Below, piece after piece: positions 45,756-53,984 of a stretch of 64,000 nt of DNA. The notes below the pieces were generated by a model, which made no database searches, was not told where the DNA came from, and was given only the letters and a program-made list of their open reading frames with translations. This DNA comes from JAWLGJ01 sp041685145 (GTDB lineage: Bacteria; Pseudomonadota; Alphaproteobacteria; Rhodospirillales; Magnetospirillaceae). Both the position numbers and the translations under genes were made by a program. The stretch is from contig JAWLGJ010000014.1 of NCBI GenBank assembly GCA_041685145.1, positions 1 to 64,000 on the forward strand. The letters run 5' to 3'. Every line of letters starts with the position of its first letter. Positions within the stretch are counted from its first letter, which is position 1.

Positions 45756-46958
45756 CTAAGGATGGGGCGCGCTGCCGCCTTTGGCAAGGTTCGCCTGCGC
45801 CGCCTGCGCGCGCGGCAGCAGCAGGAAATAGCGGCCGCGGCTTTTCATGCGCCCGGCCATGTGGAAGGCCTCGGCGCCGGCGCCCCAGAAGAAATCGCCG
45901 CGCACCGCCCCCTTGATGGCGGCGCCGGTGTCCTGGGCGACCATCAGCCGCCGCAGCGGCCGGCCGTCGGGGTCGGCGCTGTCCAGCCACAGCGGCGCCC
46001 CCAGGGGAATGAAGGCGGGGTCCACCGCCAGGCTGCGCCCCGGCGTCAGCGCCACGCCCTGGGCGCCGATGGGGCCGTCGCCGTCGATCTCGCGGAAGAA
46101 GATATAGCGCGGGTTGCGCTCGATATAGGCCCGCGCCTCGTCGGGGTGGGCCCGCAGCCAGGCGACGATGGCGGGCATGGTCGCCTTGCCGGGATCGATG
46201 AGCCCCTCGTCCAGCAGCACGCGGCCGATGCCCACGAAGGGATGGCCGTTGCTGGCCGCGAAGCCGACGCGCACCACCTCGCCCTCGGGCAGGCGCAGGC
46301 GGCCCGAGCCCTGAATGTGCAGCAGGAGGACGTCGACGGCGTCGGCGGCCCAGAACAGCACCGGCGCGCGGCCGTCGAGGGCGCCGGCGGCGATGTCGCG
46401 GCGCGGGGGATAGGGCTCCAGCCGCCGGCCGTCGAGGCGGCCGACCAGGCGCTCACCGGCAAGGTCGGGGCGGAAGCGGCCCAGATCGACGGTCACGAGG
46501 TCGTCGGGGACCGCGTAGAGCGGCGCCCGGTGGTTCTCGTCGCGCTGCCGCGCCGCCGGCATCTCGACCTCGTAATAGCCCGTGAACAGCCCCCCGTGCG
46601 AGCCGGCGGCGGCGACGGCGTGCGGGGTGAACCAGGCGCGCAGCCACGCGCGCACCGCCGCGTCGCCGGGCGGCAGGCCGGCGAGGGCGGCACAGGCCGG
46701 CAGCCAGTCGCCGACGCTGCCCAAACGCGGATCGCGGCCCATCGCCTGGGCGGGATCGCGCCGCTCCAGCCGCTCGCACGAGCGGCGCAGCGCCGGCAGG
46801 GCGGCGGCGAGGTCGTCGCCGTCGAAGCCGGGCAGGTCGCTCCAGGCGACGGGGTCGAGAGCAAAGGCGGGGGGTTCGGGGGCGGGGGTCTTTTCGCAGC
46901 CCGCCAGCAGCGCCCCCGCCAGGAGGGCGGCCGCGGCGGCGCGCACCGGTCCGCGCAC
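45756..46958 (-). CDS. mltA: Membrane-bound lytic murein transglycosylase A
   Basis: 400 residues. A lipoprotein signal peptide with lipobox LAGC at about residues 18-21 directs it to the outer membrane. The MltA beta-barrel domain begins at LFTGYYEVEM, and the 3D domain carries QDTGAAIKGAVRGDFFWG, the catalytic-Asp segment of the enzyme. It cleaves peptidoglycan glycans to give 1,6-anhydro-muropeptides, which the AmpG-like transporter at 17 kb could import. 5 nt after the Tim44-domain gene. Confidence 0.92.
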   Translation of the reverse strand: MRGPVRAAAAALLAGALLAGCEKTPAPEPPAFALDPVAWSDLPGFDGDDLAAALPALRRSCERLERRDPAQAMGRDPRLGSVGDWLPACAALAGLPPGDAAVRAWLRAWFTPHAVAAAGSHGGLFTGYYEVEMPAARQRDENHRAPLYAVPDDLVTVDLGRFRPDLAGERLVGRLDGRRLEPYPPRRDIAAGALDGRAPVLFWAADAVDVLLLHIQGSGRLRLPEGEVVRVGFAASNGHPFVGIGRVLLDEGLIDPGKATMPAIVAWLRAHPDEARAYIERNPRYIFFREIDGDGPIGAQGVALTPGRSLAVDPAFIPLGAPLWLDSADPDGRPLRRLMVAQDTGAAIKGAVRGDFFWGAGAEAFHMAGRMKSRGRYFLLLPRAQAAQANLAKGGSAPHP

Positions 46959-46963
46959 GGCGC

Positions 46964-47725
46964 CTACTCGCCGGAGGTCCGGTTGCCGGAGTCCCCGCCG
47001 CCGGAATTTCCGTCGCCGGCGTCGCCGTCGCCGCCGTCCTCGCCGTCCTCGTCCTCGGGCGTGCGGGTCTCGACCAGCAGCCAGTTGGGATCGTCGGAGC
47101 GGGTGTCGCGGGCGAAGGTCCAGACGTCGACGACGGTGTTGATGTAGTCGGGGTTGCCCTCGACGACCTCGCCGGCGGCGTTGCGGACGGCGTTGACCTG
47201 ATCGCTGACCACCTTGATGGTGACGAAGGCGACGGTGCCGTCGACGCCGGCGTCGACGATGTCGACGCTCTTGATCGCCTCGATGTCGGTCTGCACCTCC
47301 TCATGGGCGGCGCGGCGGGCGTCCATGGCGCGCTTGAAGTTCGCGTACACCTGATCGTCGAGCAGCGGCCGCAGGGCCTCGTCGTCGCCGGCGGCATAGG
47401 CGCCGACGATCATCTCGAAGGCGGCGCGGGCGCCGGCAAGGAACTCCTCGGGCGCGAAGGAGGGATCGGCGATGCGGATGCGGGTCAGCCCCGCGGCCAC
47501 CGGCGTCTGCGCCGCGGCGCCCTCGGCGCCGTCCTCGTCGTCGCGGGGGCCGCGCTCGGGAAATTCCAGGACATTGTCGCCGCGCTCCGGCGCCGCGTAG
47601 GGGTCGGGGCGCTGGCGCTCGTGGCCGGTGCGACGCCCCAGCACGCTGCGCAGCCGCAGAACCAGGAAGCCCGCGATCATCGCGAACAGAATGATGTCAA
47701 AAAAGCCGCTTTCCATGATACCCAC
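46964..47725 (-). CDS. Tim44/TimA-domain membrane-anchored protein
   Basis: 253 residues with one N-terminal hydrophobic segment (about 8-27, FDIILFAMIAGFLVL). A charged linker follows. The Tim44-like domain (about 85-220) has FLAGARAAFEMIVGAYAAGD, an RAMDARRAAHEE segment and WTFARDTRSDDPNWLLVETR. It is the bacterial homologue of the mitochondrial import component Tim44 and is characteristic of alphaproteobacteria; its role is not established but it is usually adjacent to mltA and secB, as here. The C-terminus is rich in Gly/Asp. Start ATG 47725 or 47716. Confidence 0.85.
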   Translation of the reverse strand: MGIMESGFFDIILFAMIAGFLVLRLRSVLGRRTGHERQRPDPYAAPERGDNVLEFPERGPRDDEDGAEGAAAQTPVAAGLTRIRIADPSFAPEEFLAGARAAFEMIVGAYAAGDDEALRPLLDDQVYANFKRAMDARRAAHEEVQTDIEAIKSVDIVDAGVDGTVAFVTIKVVSDQVNAVRNAAGEVVEGNPDYINTVVDVWTFARDTRSDDPNWLLVETRTPEDEDGEDGGDGDAGDGNSGGGDSGNRTSGE

Positions 47726-47844
47726 TTGTTGGAGGGTGCCGTGCCGCGTCTACACCACCAGACCGATGCATCTTTCGTCAACGGCGCCAATCATCGCCCG
47801 CCTGCCCCCTACATAAGAGGACAACACAGCGACGGCAACAAGAC

Positions 47845-48282
47845 ATGGCCTGGATCATACCAATCGTAATCATAGCATTGCCGCTGACCGAGGTGGCGAT
47901 CTTTGTCCAAATCGGCGGTGAAATCGGCTTCCTGCCGGCGATCGTGCTGGCGGTGCTGGCGGGTATCGCCGGGCTGGCGGTGCTGCGGCGGCAAAGTTTT
48001 GCCACCCTGGCACGGGCACGCGAATCGATCGAGGCCGACGAGGTGCCGGTGGCCGAGGTCTTCGACGGCGTCTGCCTTTTGCTGGCCGGGGTGATGCTGC
48101 TGATTCCCGGTTTCCTGACCGACGTCCTCGGCGCCCTGCTGCTGGTCCCGGCGCTGCGCCGGCGCCTGCGCGCGAGTCTGGGGGCGCGGGCGCGCCGGCA
48201 CCGCCGGGCCGGGCAGCCCGAGGTCATCGAGGTCGAGTATCGGCGCGTCGATCCCACCGATGGCGAGGACCGGCGCGATTAA
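47845..48282 (+). CDS. fxsA: FxsA-family membrane protein
   Basis: 145 residues with three to four hydrophobic segments: IIPIVIIALPLTEVAIFVQI at the N-terminus, LPAIVLAVLAGIAGLAVL, and LLLAGVMLLIPGFLTDVLGAL. The N-terminal PLTEVAIF and the PGFLTDVLGALLLVP motif identify FxsA, an inner-membrane protein of unknown exact role linked to phage exclusion in E. coli. ATG 47845. Divergent from the Tim44 gene across a 119-nt gap and 87 nt before secB. Confidence 0.88.
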   Translation: MAWIIPIVIIALPLTEVAIFVQIGGEIGFLPAIVLAVLAGIAGLAVLRRQSFATLARARESIEADEVPVAEVFDGVCLLLAGVMLLIPGFLTDVLGALLLVPALRRRLRASLGARARRHRRAGQPEVIEVEYRRVDPTDGEDRRD

Positions 48283-48369
48283 GGGGCGGGGCCCCCTGCG
48301 TCGCGGTTGTGGGCGTCCGCGATCCATGCTAGGCGGTGAGCCCCCCGGGGGATAACAGGAGCATCAGGC

Positions 48370-48924
48370 ATGTCCGACGAGACCCAGAACAAAGGCAACG
48401 GCAGCGACGCCGGCGGCGCGGCGGCGCCCGAGAACGACGCCCAGGCGCAGCCCGAGCAGCAACAGCAGCAACCCGGCCTGGCGGTGCAGGGGCAGTACAT
48501 CAAGGATCTGTCCTTCGAGGCGCCGGGCACGCCCGGCATCTTCGCCGACCTCATGCGCGGGGCGCCGGAAATCCCCACCAGCGTCGACATCCGCGTCAAC
48601 CGGATGCGCGACAACCTCTACGAGGTGACGCTGCACCTGCAAAGCGAAAGCAAGATCCAGGGCAAGACCGCCTTCCTCGCCGAGCTGCAATACGCCGGCC
48701 TGTTCAGCGTCAACGTGCCGGAGGAGCACCTGCACCCGGTGCTGATGATCGAGTGCCCGCGCCTCTTGTTCCCCTTCGCCCGCGGCGTGCTGGCGGCGCT
48801 GACCCGCGAGGGCGGCTTCCCGCCGCTGATGCTGCAGCCCATCGACTTCGTGGCCCTGTACCGCCAGCGCATGGCCCAGGCCGCGCAGCAGCAGGAAGGC
48901 GAGGGCGGCACCCAGACCGCCTGA
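48370..48924 (+). CDS. secB: Protein-export chaperone SecB
   Basis: Tetrameric cytosolic chaperone that holds precursors unfolded and passes them to SecA. 184 residues. The core motifs IKDLSFEAPG, NLYEVTLHLQSESK and HPVLMIECPRLLFPFAR are intact. A Gln/Ala-rich low-complexity N-terminal 30 residues precedes the core and a Gln/Gly-rich tail follows, both common in alphaproteobacterial SecB. AACAGGAGC lies before the ATG. Convergent with dnaQ by 19 nt. Confidence 0.95.
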   Translation: MSDETQNKGNGSDAGGAAAPENDAQAQPEQQQQQPGLAVQGQYIKDLSFEAPGTPGIFADLMRGAPEIPTSVDIRVNRMRDNLYEVTLHLQSESKIQGKTAFLAELQYAGLFSVNVPEEHLHPVLMIECPRLLFPFARGVLAALTREGGFPPLMLQPIDFVALYRQRMAQAAQQQEGEGGTQTA

Positions 48925-48943
48925 GCGGCCGCACGCGGCGGCT

Positions 48944-49624
48944 TCAGTCCGCCCGCCAGATGGGATCGGTGATCCGGGCCAGAAACGCCTCGTGCGCGGC
49001 CAGTTCCTCGGGGCTGGCGGCGTGCGGGCGCGGCGGGCGCACCGGCCGCTCGCGGCGCGCCCGCGCCGCCGGCGCCGCCGTCGCGGCCGCCGGCGCCAAT
49101 CCCAGCCCCGGCTGGCGGCCGCCGATCAGTTCCAGATAGACCTCGGCCAGCAGTTCGGCGTCCAGCAGCGCCCCGTGCTTGGTGCGCGCGGCGTTGTCGA
49201 TGCCGAAGCGGCGGCACAGCGCGTCGAGATTGGCCTGGGCGCCGGGAAAGCGCCGCCGGGCGATGGCGACGGTGTCGACGGCGCGGTCGAGCGGCAGCGC
49301 CGCGTAGCCCAGGCGGCCGAGTTCGGCATTGATGAACTTCATGTCGAATTCGGCGTTGTGGATCACCAGCGGCGCGTCGTCGAGGAAGCCCAGCAGCTCG
49401 CCGGCGATGTCGGAGAACAGCGGCTGGGTGAACAGGAAGTCCTCGCCCAGGCCGTGCACGGCGAAGGCCTCGGCGGGCACGTCGCGTTCCGGGTTGACGT
49501 ATTTGTGGAACACCGTGCCGGTGGGGACGTGGTTGATCAGCTCGACGCAGCCGATCTCGACGATGCGGTGGCCGGCGGCGGGGTCGAGCCCGGTGGTTTC
49601 GGTGTCCAGAACGATTTCGCGCAT
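48944..49624 (-). CDS. dnaQ: DNA polymerase III subunit epsilon
   Basis: 3'-5' proofreading exonuclease of the replicative polymerase. 226 residues. Exo I is LDTETTGLDP at the N-terminus, Exo II lies in LVIHNAEFDMKFIN, and Exo III in RTKHGALLDAELLAEVYLEL. A C-terminal tail of about 45 residues, predicted to bind the alpha subunit, is Arg/Ala-rich. The start ATG 49624 is inside the coaE reading frame, giving an unusually long 88-nt overlap with coaE. Confidence 0.95.
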   Translation of the reverse strand: MREIVLDTETTGLDPAAGHRIVEIGCVELINHVPTGTVFHKYVNPERDVPAEAFAVHGLGEDFLFTQPLFSDIAGELLGFLDDAPLVIHNAEFDMKFINAELGRLGYAALPLDRAVDTVAIARRRFPGAQANLDALCRRFGIDNAARTKHGALLDAELLAEVYLELIGGRQPGLGLAPAAATAAPAARARRERPVRPPRPHAASPEELAAHEAFLARITDPIWRAD

Positions 49625-50256
49625 CCGCCCCCCCGTGGCCCCGGGCGCGGCGGCCAGCGACGGCCGCGCGCTTGGCGCAACAGTGTCACGATTCCGGCCA
49701 GCCTACGCAAGCTTTCGCGGCGCCCCAGGCCGGTGGGCACGACGAAATCGGCGCAGCGGCGCTTGACGGCGTCGGGAAGCTGGCGGGCCAGCACCTCCTC
49801 CAGGCGCGCCGGCGTCATCCCCGGGCGGCGTAGAACCCGCTGGCGTTGCAAGAAGGCCGGGGCGGTGACGACGACGACGGCATCGCAACGGCGCTCGCCG
49901 CCGGTTTCGAACAGCAGCGGAATGTCCAGCGCCGCCACCGCCACCCCGCGCCGCGCGCAGCGGCGCAGGAAGGCTTCCTCCTCGCGGCGCACCAGGGGAT
50001 GCAGGATGGCCTCCAGCCGCCGCAGGGCGGCCGCGTCGCCGAAGACGGCGGCGCCCAGGCGGGCGCGGTCGACGCCGCCGGCCCGCACCGCCCGCGGCCA
50101 CTGCCCGGCCACCGCCGCGACGGCGGCGCCGCCGGGGGCCAGCAGGCGATGCACGGTGGCGTCGGCGTCGTGCACCGGCACCCCCAGGCGCCGCAACTGC
50201 CCGGCGGCGGTGGTCTTGCCCATGCCGATGGAGCCCGTAAGGCCGAGGACGATCAT
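49537..50256 (-). CDS. coaE: Dephospho-CoA kinase
   Basis: Last enzyme of coenzyme A synthesis, phosphorylating dephospho-CoA at the ribose 3'-OH. The ATP loop is GLTGSIGMGKTT at the N-terminus, and the LID/CoA segments ALDIPLLFETGGE and VLRRPGMTPARLEEVLARQLPD are present. The functional protein normally ends near residue 205 (ending LLRQARGRR). Here the frame continues for about 30 low-complexity residues that overlap the first 88 nt of dnaQ in another frame. The overrun may be real or may result from an indel in a run of seven C at 49628-49634. Confidence 0.88.
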   Translation of the reverse strand: MIVLGLTGSIGMGKTTAAGQLRRLGVPVHDADATVHRLLAPGGAAVAAVAGQWPRAVRAGGVDRARLGAAVFGDAAALRRLEAILHPLVRREEEAFLRRCARRGVAVAALDIPLLFETGGERRCDAVVVVTAPAFLQRQRVLRRPGMTPARLEEVLARQLPDAVKRRCADFVVPTGLGRRESLRRLAGIVTLLRQARGRRWPPRPGPRGGGCAKSFWTPKPPGSTPPPATASSRSAASS

Positions 50257-50267
50257 CGCCGCCACCG

Positions 50268-51110
50268 TCAGCCGTCGCCGCGGACGAAGGCGCGCAGTTC
50301 CTCCGTTACCGCCGGATCGACTCCGAACCAGGCCGCGAAGCCGGCGCGGGCCTGGTGCAGCAGCATTCCCAGCCCGTCCACCACCCGATGGCCGCGCCCC
50401 CGCGCGCGGCGCAGCAGGTCGGTGTGCAAGGGCTGATAGACGATGTCGGTGACCACCGCCGCGGCCGGCAGGGCATCGAGGGCGAGGTCCAGCGGCGGCG
50501 CCCCCTCCATGCCCAGGGTGGTGGCGTTGACCAGCAGCGCCGCCCCGGCGAGGGCGGCGGCGCGCTCGTCCCAGCCGCGCACGTTCACCGGCCCGCCGAC
50601 GGCCGCCGCCACCGCCTCGGCCCGCGCCGCCGTGCGGTTGAGCAGCCGAATCTCGGGCACGCCGGCGTCGCCCAGGGCGGCGCACACGGCGCGCGCGGCG
50701 CCGCCCGCCCCCAGCACCACCGCCGGGCCGTCGCCGGGCCGCCAGTCGGGGCAGCCCTGGCGCAGATTCTCCAGGAAGCCGTAGGCGTCGGTGTTGCGGC
50801 CCTCGATGCTGCCGTCGGCGGCAATGACCAGGGTGTTGACGGCGCCGATGCGCCGGGCCAGGGGCTCGACCCGGTCGACGACGGCCAGGGCGGCTTCCTT
50901 GTGGGGTACGGTGACATTGGCGCCGGCGAAGCCGAGCAGCGGCAGCGCCCGCAGCGCCGTCGCCACATGCTCGGGGCGCACCGGCAGCGGCACATAGGCG
51001 CCGTCGATGCCGTGCCGCCGCAGCCAGTAGCCGTGCAGGCGCGGCGAGCGCGAGTGCGTTACCGGCCAGCCGACGACGCCGGCCACCCGCGCCGCGCCGC
51101 TGGGAATCAT
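50268..51110 (-). CDS. aroE: Shikimate dehydrogenase
   Basis: NADPH-dependent reduction of 3-dehydroshikimate in aromatic amino acid synthesis. 280 residues. SRSPRLHGYWLRRHGID is the shikimate-binding N-terminal segment, NVTVPHKEAAL holds the catalytic Lys, and NADP binding shows LGAGGAARAVC followed by NRT. VVDGLGMLLHQA closes the domain. The start overlaps the maf stop by ATGA (51107-51110). Confidence 0.95.
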   Translation of the reverse strand: MIPSGAARVAGVVGWPVTHSRSPRLHGYWLRRHGIDGAYVPLPVRPEHVATALRALPLLGFAGANVTVPHKEAALAVVDRVEPLARRIGAVNTLVIAADGSIEGRNTDAYGFLENLRQGCPDWRPGDGPAVVLGAGGAARAVCAALGDAGVPEIRLLNRTAARAEAVAAAVGGPVNVRGWDERAAALAGAALLVNATTLGMEGAPPLDLALDALPAAAVVTDIVYQPLHTDLLRRARGRGHRVVDGLGMLLHQARAGFAAWFGVDPAVTEELRAFVRGDG

Positions 51111-51697
51111 GCCGCCACCTCGCCGCGCCGGCGCAGGAAGTCCAGCAACGGCAACAGCGGCAGGCCGAGGATCGAGAAGAAGTCGCCCTCGACGCGGCTG
51201 AAAAGCTGCGCGCCCATGCCTTCCAGGCGGTAGGCGCCCACCGAGGCCAGGGCATCGTCGCCGGCGCGGTCCAGATAGCCGTCGAGGAAGACGTCGCTGA
51301 ACGGGCGCATGGTCAGCCGGGCGCGATCGCGGTGGCGCCAGGCGACGGCACCGGCAGCGACGACGGCGACGGCGTTGAGCAGCTCGTGGCTGCGCCCGCG
51401 CAGGCGGCGCAAATGCTCGCGCGCCGCCGCCACGTCGGCGGGCTTGTCGAACCATTGCCCCTCGCAAGCCAGCATTTGATCGGCGCCGATGACCACGGCG
51501 TCGGGATAATCGCGCGCCACCCGCCGCGCCTTGCGCTCGGCGAGCGCGGCGGCGACGTCCTCGGCGGCGGCGCCCTGGGCCCGCAGGGCGGTCTTGACCT
51601 CGCCCTCGTCGATGGCGGCCGGAACGGCCGTCACCCGCAGGCCGGCGTTCTCAAGCACCATCCGGCGGGTGGGACTGGCCGAGGCCAGAATCAGCAT
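51107..51697 (-). CDS. Maf-like nucleoside triphosphate pyrophosphatase
   Basis: 196 residues. House-cleaning dNTP/UTP pyrophosphatase of the Maf/HAM1-like fold. The N-terminal LILASASPTRRMVLENAG, the VVIGADQMLACEG segment with the metal-binding Asp, and the C-terminal YRLEGMGAQLFSRVEGDFFSILGLPL are family signatures. Its 5' end overlaps the DUF299 gene by 47 nt and its 3' end overlaps aroE by 4 nt, so DUF299-maf-aroE are tightly coupled. Confidence 0.92.
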   Translation of the reverse strand: MLILASASPTRRMVLENAGLRVTAVPAAIDEGEVKTALRAQGAAAEDVAAALAERKARRVARDYPDAVVIGADQMLACEGQWFDKPADVAAAREHLRRLRGRSHELLNAVAVVAAGAVAWRHRDRARLTMRPFSDVFLDGYLDRAGDDALASVGAYRLEGMGAQLFSRVEGDFFSILGLPLLPLLDFLRRRGEVAA

Positions 51698-52538
51698 CCG
51701 GCGCCTCCCCTTCTTGCGGCTGTTGGCGGGTTTCGAGGTGCTGGGCGTAAAGCTGCACGATGGCGGCGGCGGCCTCCTCGATGGAGCGGCGGGTGACGTC
51801 GATGACCGGCCAGCCGTGGCGCGCGAACAGCCGCCGCGCCGCCAGCACCTCCTCGCGCACGGCGTCGAGATCGGCATAGCTGCTGTCGGCGTCCTGATGC
51901 AACAGCCGCAGGCGATGACGACGGATGTCGGTCAGCGAGCGCGGCTCCTTGGTCAGGCCGACCACCAGGGGGCGGCGCAGCCGCGCCAGCCGCTCCGGCG
52001 GCGGGACTCCGGGCACCAACGGCACATTGGCCGCCTTCAGGCCCCGATTGGCCAGATACATGCAGGTCGGCGTCTTCGAGGTGCGGGACACCCCCACCAG
52101 CACGACGTCGGCGTCGTCGAGGTGGTCGAGATTCTGGCCGTCGTCATGGGCGATGGTGAAGTGCATGGCGTCGATGCGGTCGAAATACTCGGCGTCCAGC
52201 ACATGCTGGCGGCCGGGCTGGGAGGTGAACTCGGTTTCCAGATGCGCCGACAGCGCCGCCATCACCGGGTCGAGAACCGGCACGCACGGCACCTGCAGGT
52301 GGCGGCAGGCTTCCTCCAGCACCCCGCGCACGCCGGTGTCGACGATGGTGAACAGCACGATGCCGGGATTGGCCTCGATGCCGGCGATGACCCGCTGCAC
52401 CTGCGCCTGGGTGCGCACCAGCCACCACAGATGCTGGATGGGGTGGGCGTCGGGGAACTGCACCAGGCAGGCGCGCGCGGCGCTGGTCACCGTCTCGCCG
52501 GTGGCGTCGGAGACGAGGTGGAGGTGAAAACTCTTCAT
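51651..52538 (-). CDS. PEP synthetase regulatory protein (DUF299 kinase/pyrophosphorylase)
   Basis: 295 residues. The N-terminal HLHLVSDATGETV and the P-loop-like GVSRTSKTPTCMYLA are the DUF299/PPSR signatures; family members phosphorylate and dephosphorylate PEP synthetase or PPDK using ADP and phosphate. PLVVGLTKEPRSL and IEEAAAAIVQLY mark the C-terminal part. It is the first gene left of the candidate origin; its homologue occupies the same place in Caulobacter (the gene called RP001 in Rickettsia). ATG 52538. Confidence 0.92.
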   Translation of the reverse strand: MKSFHLHLVSDATGETVTSAARACLVQFPDAHPIQHLWWLVRTQAQVQRVIAGIEANPGIVLFTIVDTGVRGVLEEACRHLQVPCVPVLDPVMAALSAHLETEFTSQPGRQHVLDAEYFDRIDAMHFTIAHDDGQNLDHLDDADVVLVGVSRTSKTPTCMYLANRGLKAANVPLVPGVPPPERLARLRRPLVVGLTKEPRSLTDIRRHRLRLLHQDADSSYADLDAVREEVLAARRLFARHGWPVIDVTRRSIEEAAAAIVQLYAQHLETRQQPQEGEAPDADSGLGQSHPPDGA

Positions 52539-52942
52539 GGGCCCGCCGGCGCGTCCTGTGGATTGCTGTCGATACCGGGGACAACCCCGCCGCTCGGCCG
52601 ATTGTGCCCGCAACCGTCCCCGCACGCCATGCCTTCGTGCCCCGACTTGGGCGCCGGCGGCGGCGGCCGGCGGCGGAGCGGGGACAGCGGGGACGGCACC
52701 GCTCCATCCCCGTTTTGCACCCTATCCCCGGCCGGGTGGAGCGGCCGTGCCATCAGGAACATGCGCCGACCGGGCGGCGTTTTTCCACCGTCGGCGGGCC
52801 GGAGGGCGGCGGGCGCCGATTCCTGTGGACAACCGGTGGACAGACCCGCATCCCCGCATTCCACAGCCCCAACAGACCACAGCCACCTTTCCTTCGTCCT
52901 TTAAAGAAGGTAAGAGAGTCGGCGCCATCACGGGGAAAACTC
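52539..52942. other. Candidate chromosomal replication origin (oriC)
   Basis: A 404-bp non-coding gap, the longest in the window, between the divergent DUF299 gene and hemE. In Caulobacter crescentus and Rickettsia prowazekii the chromosomal origin lies between these same two genes. DnaA-box-like 9-mers (consensus TTATCCACA, GC-rich variant TTGTCCACA): TGTGGATTG (52557-52565), TGTGGACAA (52824-52832, exact variant), GGTGGACAG (52835-52843) and TTTTCCACC (52781-52789). GATTC (52818) and GAGTC (52916) are GANTC methylation sites of the CcrM type. An AT-rich patch CCTTTCCTTCGTCCTTTAAAG near 52886-52905 may be the unwinding element. No CtrA full site was found. Confidence 0.7.
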
Positions 52943-53983
52943 TTGACCGATTCACACGCACGCAAGCCGTTCCTGGCGGCCCTCAAGGGCGAAGCCATCC
53001 AGCCGCCGCCCATCTGGCTCATGCGCCAGGCCGGCCGCTACCTTCCGGAGTACCGCGAGGTCCGCAACAACGTCGGCAGCTTCCTGGAGCTGTGCTATAC
53101 GCCGGAACTGGCCATCGAAGTGACCTTGCAGCCTTTGCGCCGCTATGACTTTGACGCCGCCATCCTGTTTTCCGACATCCTGGTGGTGCCGGACGGCCTG
53201 GGGCAGAAGGTGGCCTTCAAGCAGGGCGAGGGGCCGCAACTGGAGGCGGTGCGCGGCGCCGCCGACCTCGACCGGCTGTCGGGGGCGCGCGTGGTCGAGC
53301 ATCTGGCGCCGGTCTACGAGGCGGTAAAAGGCATCAAGGCGGCGCTGCCTGCGACCACCGCGCTGATCGGCTTCGCCGGCGCGCCCTGGACGGTGGCGAC
53401 CTATATGGTCGAGGGCGCCGGCAGCAAGGACTACGCCGCCACCAAGGCGATGGCCTATGGCGACCCCGCCCTGTTCCAGCGCCTGATCGACCTGGTGGTG
53501 GACGCCACCGTCGCCCATCTCGATGCCCAGATCCGCGCCGGCGCCGAGGCGGTGCAGATCTTCGACAGTTGGGCCGGGGTGCTGCCCGAGGACGCCTTCC
53601 GGCAATGGGTGATCACGCCCAACCGCGCCATCGTCAGCCGGCTGAAGGCCGAACACCCGCAGGTGCCGGTGATCGGCTTCCCGCGCGGCGCCGGGGTGCT
53701 CTACGAGGCTTTCGTCGAGGAGACCGGCGTCGACGCCGTCAGCCTCGACACCACCATGCCGCTGGCCTGGGCGGCCGAGCGCCTGCAATCCAAGGTGACC
53801 GTGCAGGGCAACCTCGACCCGCAGTTGCTGGTGGTGGGCGGTGCGGCCCAGGACGCGGCGGTGGACCGCATCAAGGCCGCCCTGGGCGCCGGACCGTTCA
53901 TCTTCAATCTCGGCCACGGCATCCCGCTGACCACCCCGCCCGAGCACGTCGCCCGGCTGGTGGAGCGCGTTCGGGGCGGCTGA
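52943..53983 (+). CDS. hemE: Uroporphyrinogen decarboxylase
   Basis: Converts uroporphyrinogen III to coproporphyrinogen III in haem synthesis. 346 residues. The conserved PPIWLMRQAGRYLPEYR near residues 22-38 includes the substrate-binding Arg, FSDILVVPDGLGQ holds the catalytic Asp, and LIGFAGAPWTVATYMVEG and GNLDPQLL are family motifs. No in-frame ATG or GTG precedes the domain. TTG 52943 (MTDSHARKPFLAAL) fits the family N-terminus and follows a GGGGAAAAC stretch, so a TTG start is proposed. Followed by hemH after 1 nt. Confidence 0.93.
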   Translation: MTDSHARKPFLAALKGEAIQPPPIWLMRQAGRYLPEYREVRNNVGSFLELCYTPELAIEVTLQPLRRYDFDAAILFSDILVVPDGLGQKVAFKQGEGPQLEAVRGAADLDRLSGARVVEHLAPVYEAVKGIKAALPATTALIGFAGAPWTVATYMVEGAGSKDYAATKAMAYGDPALFQRLIDLVVDATVAHLDAQIRAGAEAVQIFDSWAGVLPEDAFRQWVITPNRAIVSRLKAEHPQVPVIGFPRGAGVLYEAFVEETGVDAVSLDTTMPLAWAAERLQSKVTVQGNLDPQLLVVGGAAQDAAVDRIKAALGAGPFIFNLGHGIPLTTPPEHVARLVERVRGG

Positions 53984-53984
53984 C

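Noticed and set aside
52604..52942. Extension of hemE to an upstream ATG at 52604
   Set aside because: It would give about 113 extra residues of Arg/Pro-rich low-complexity protein running through the candidate origin with its DnaA-box-like sites.
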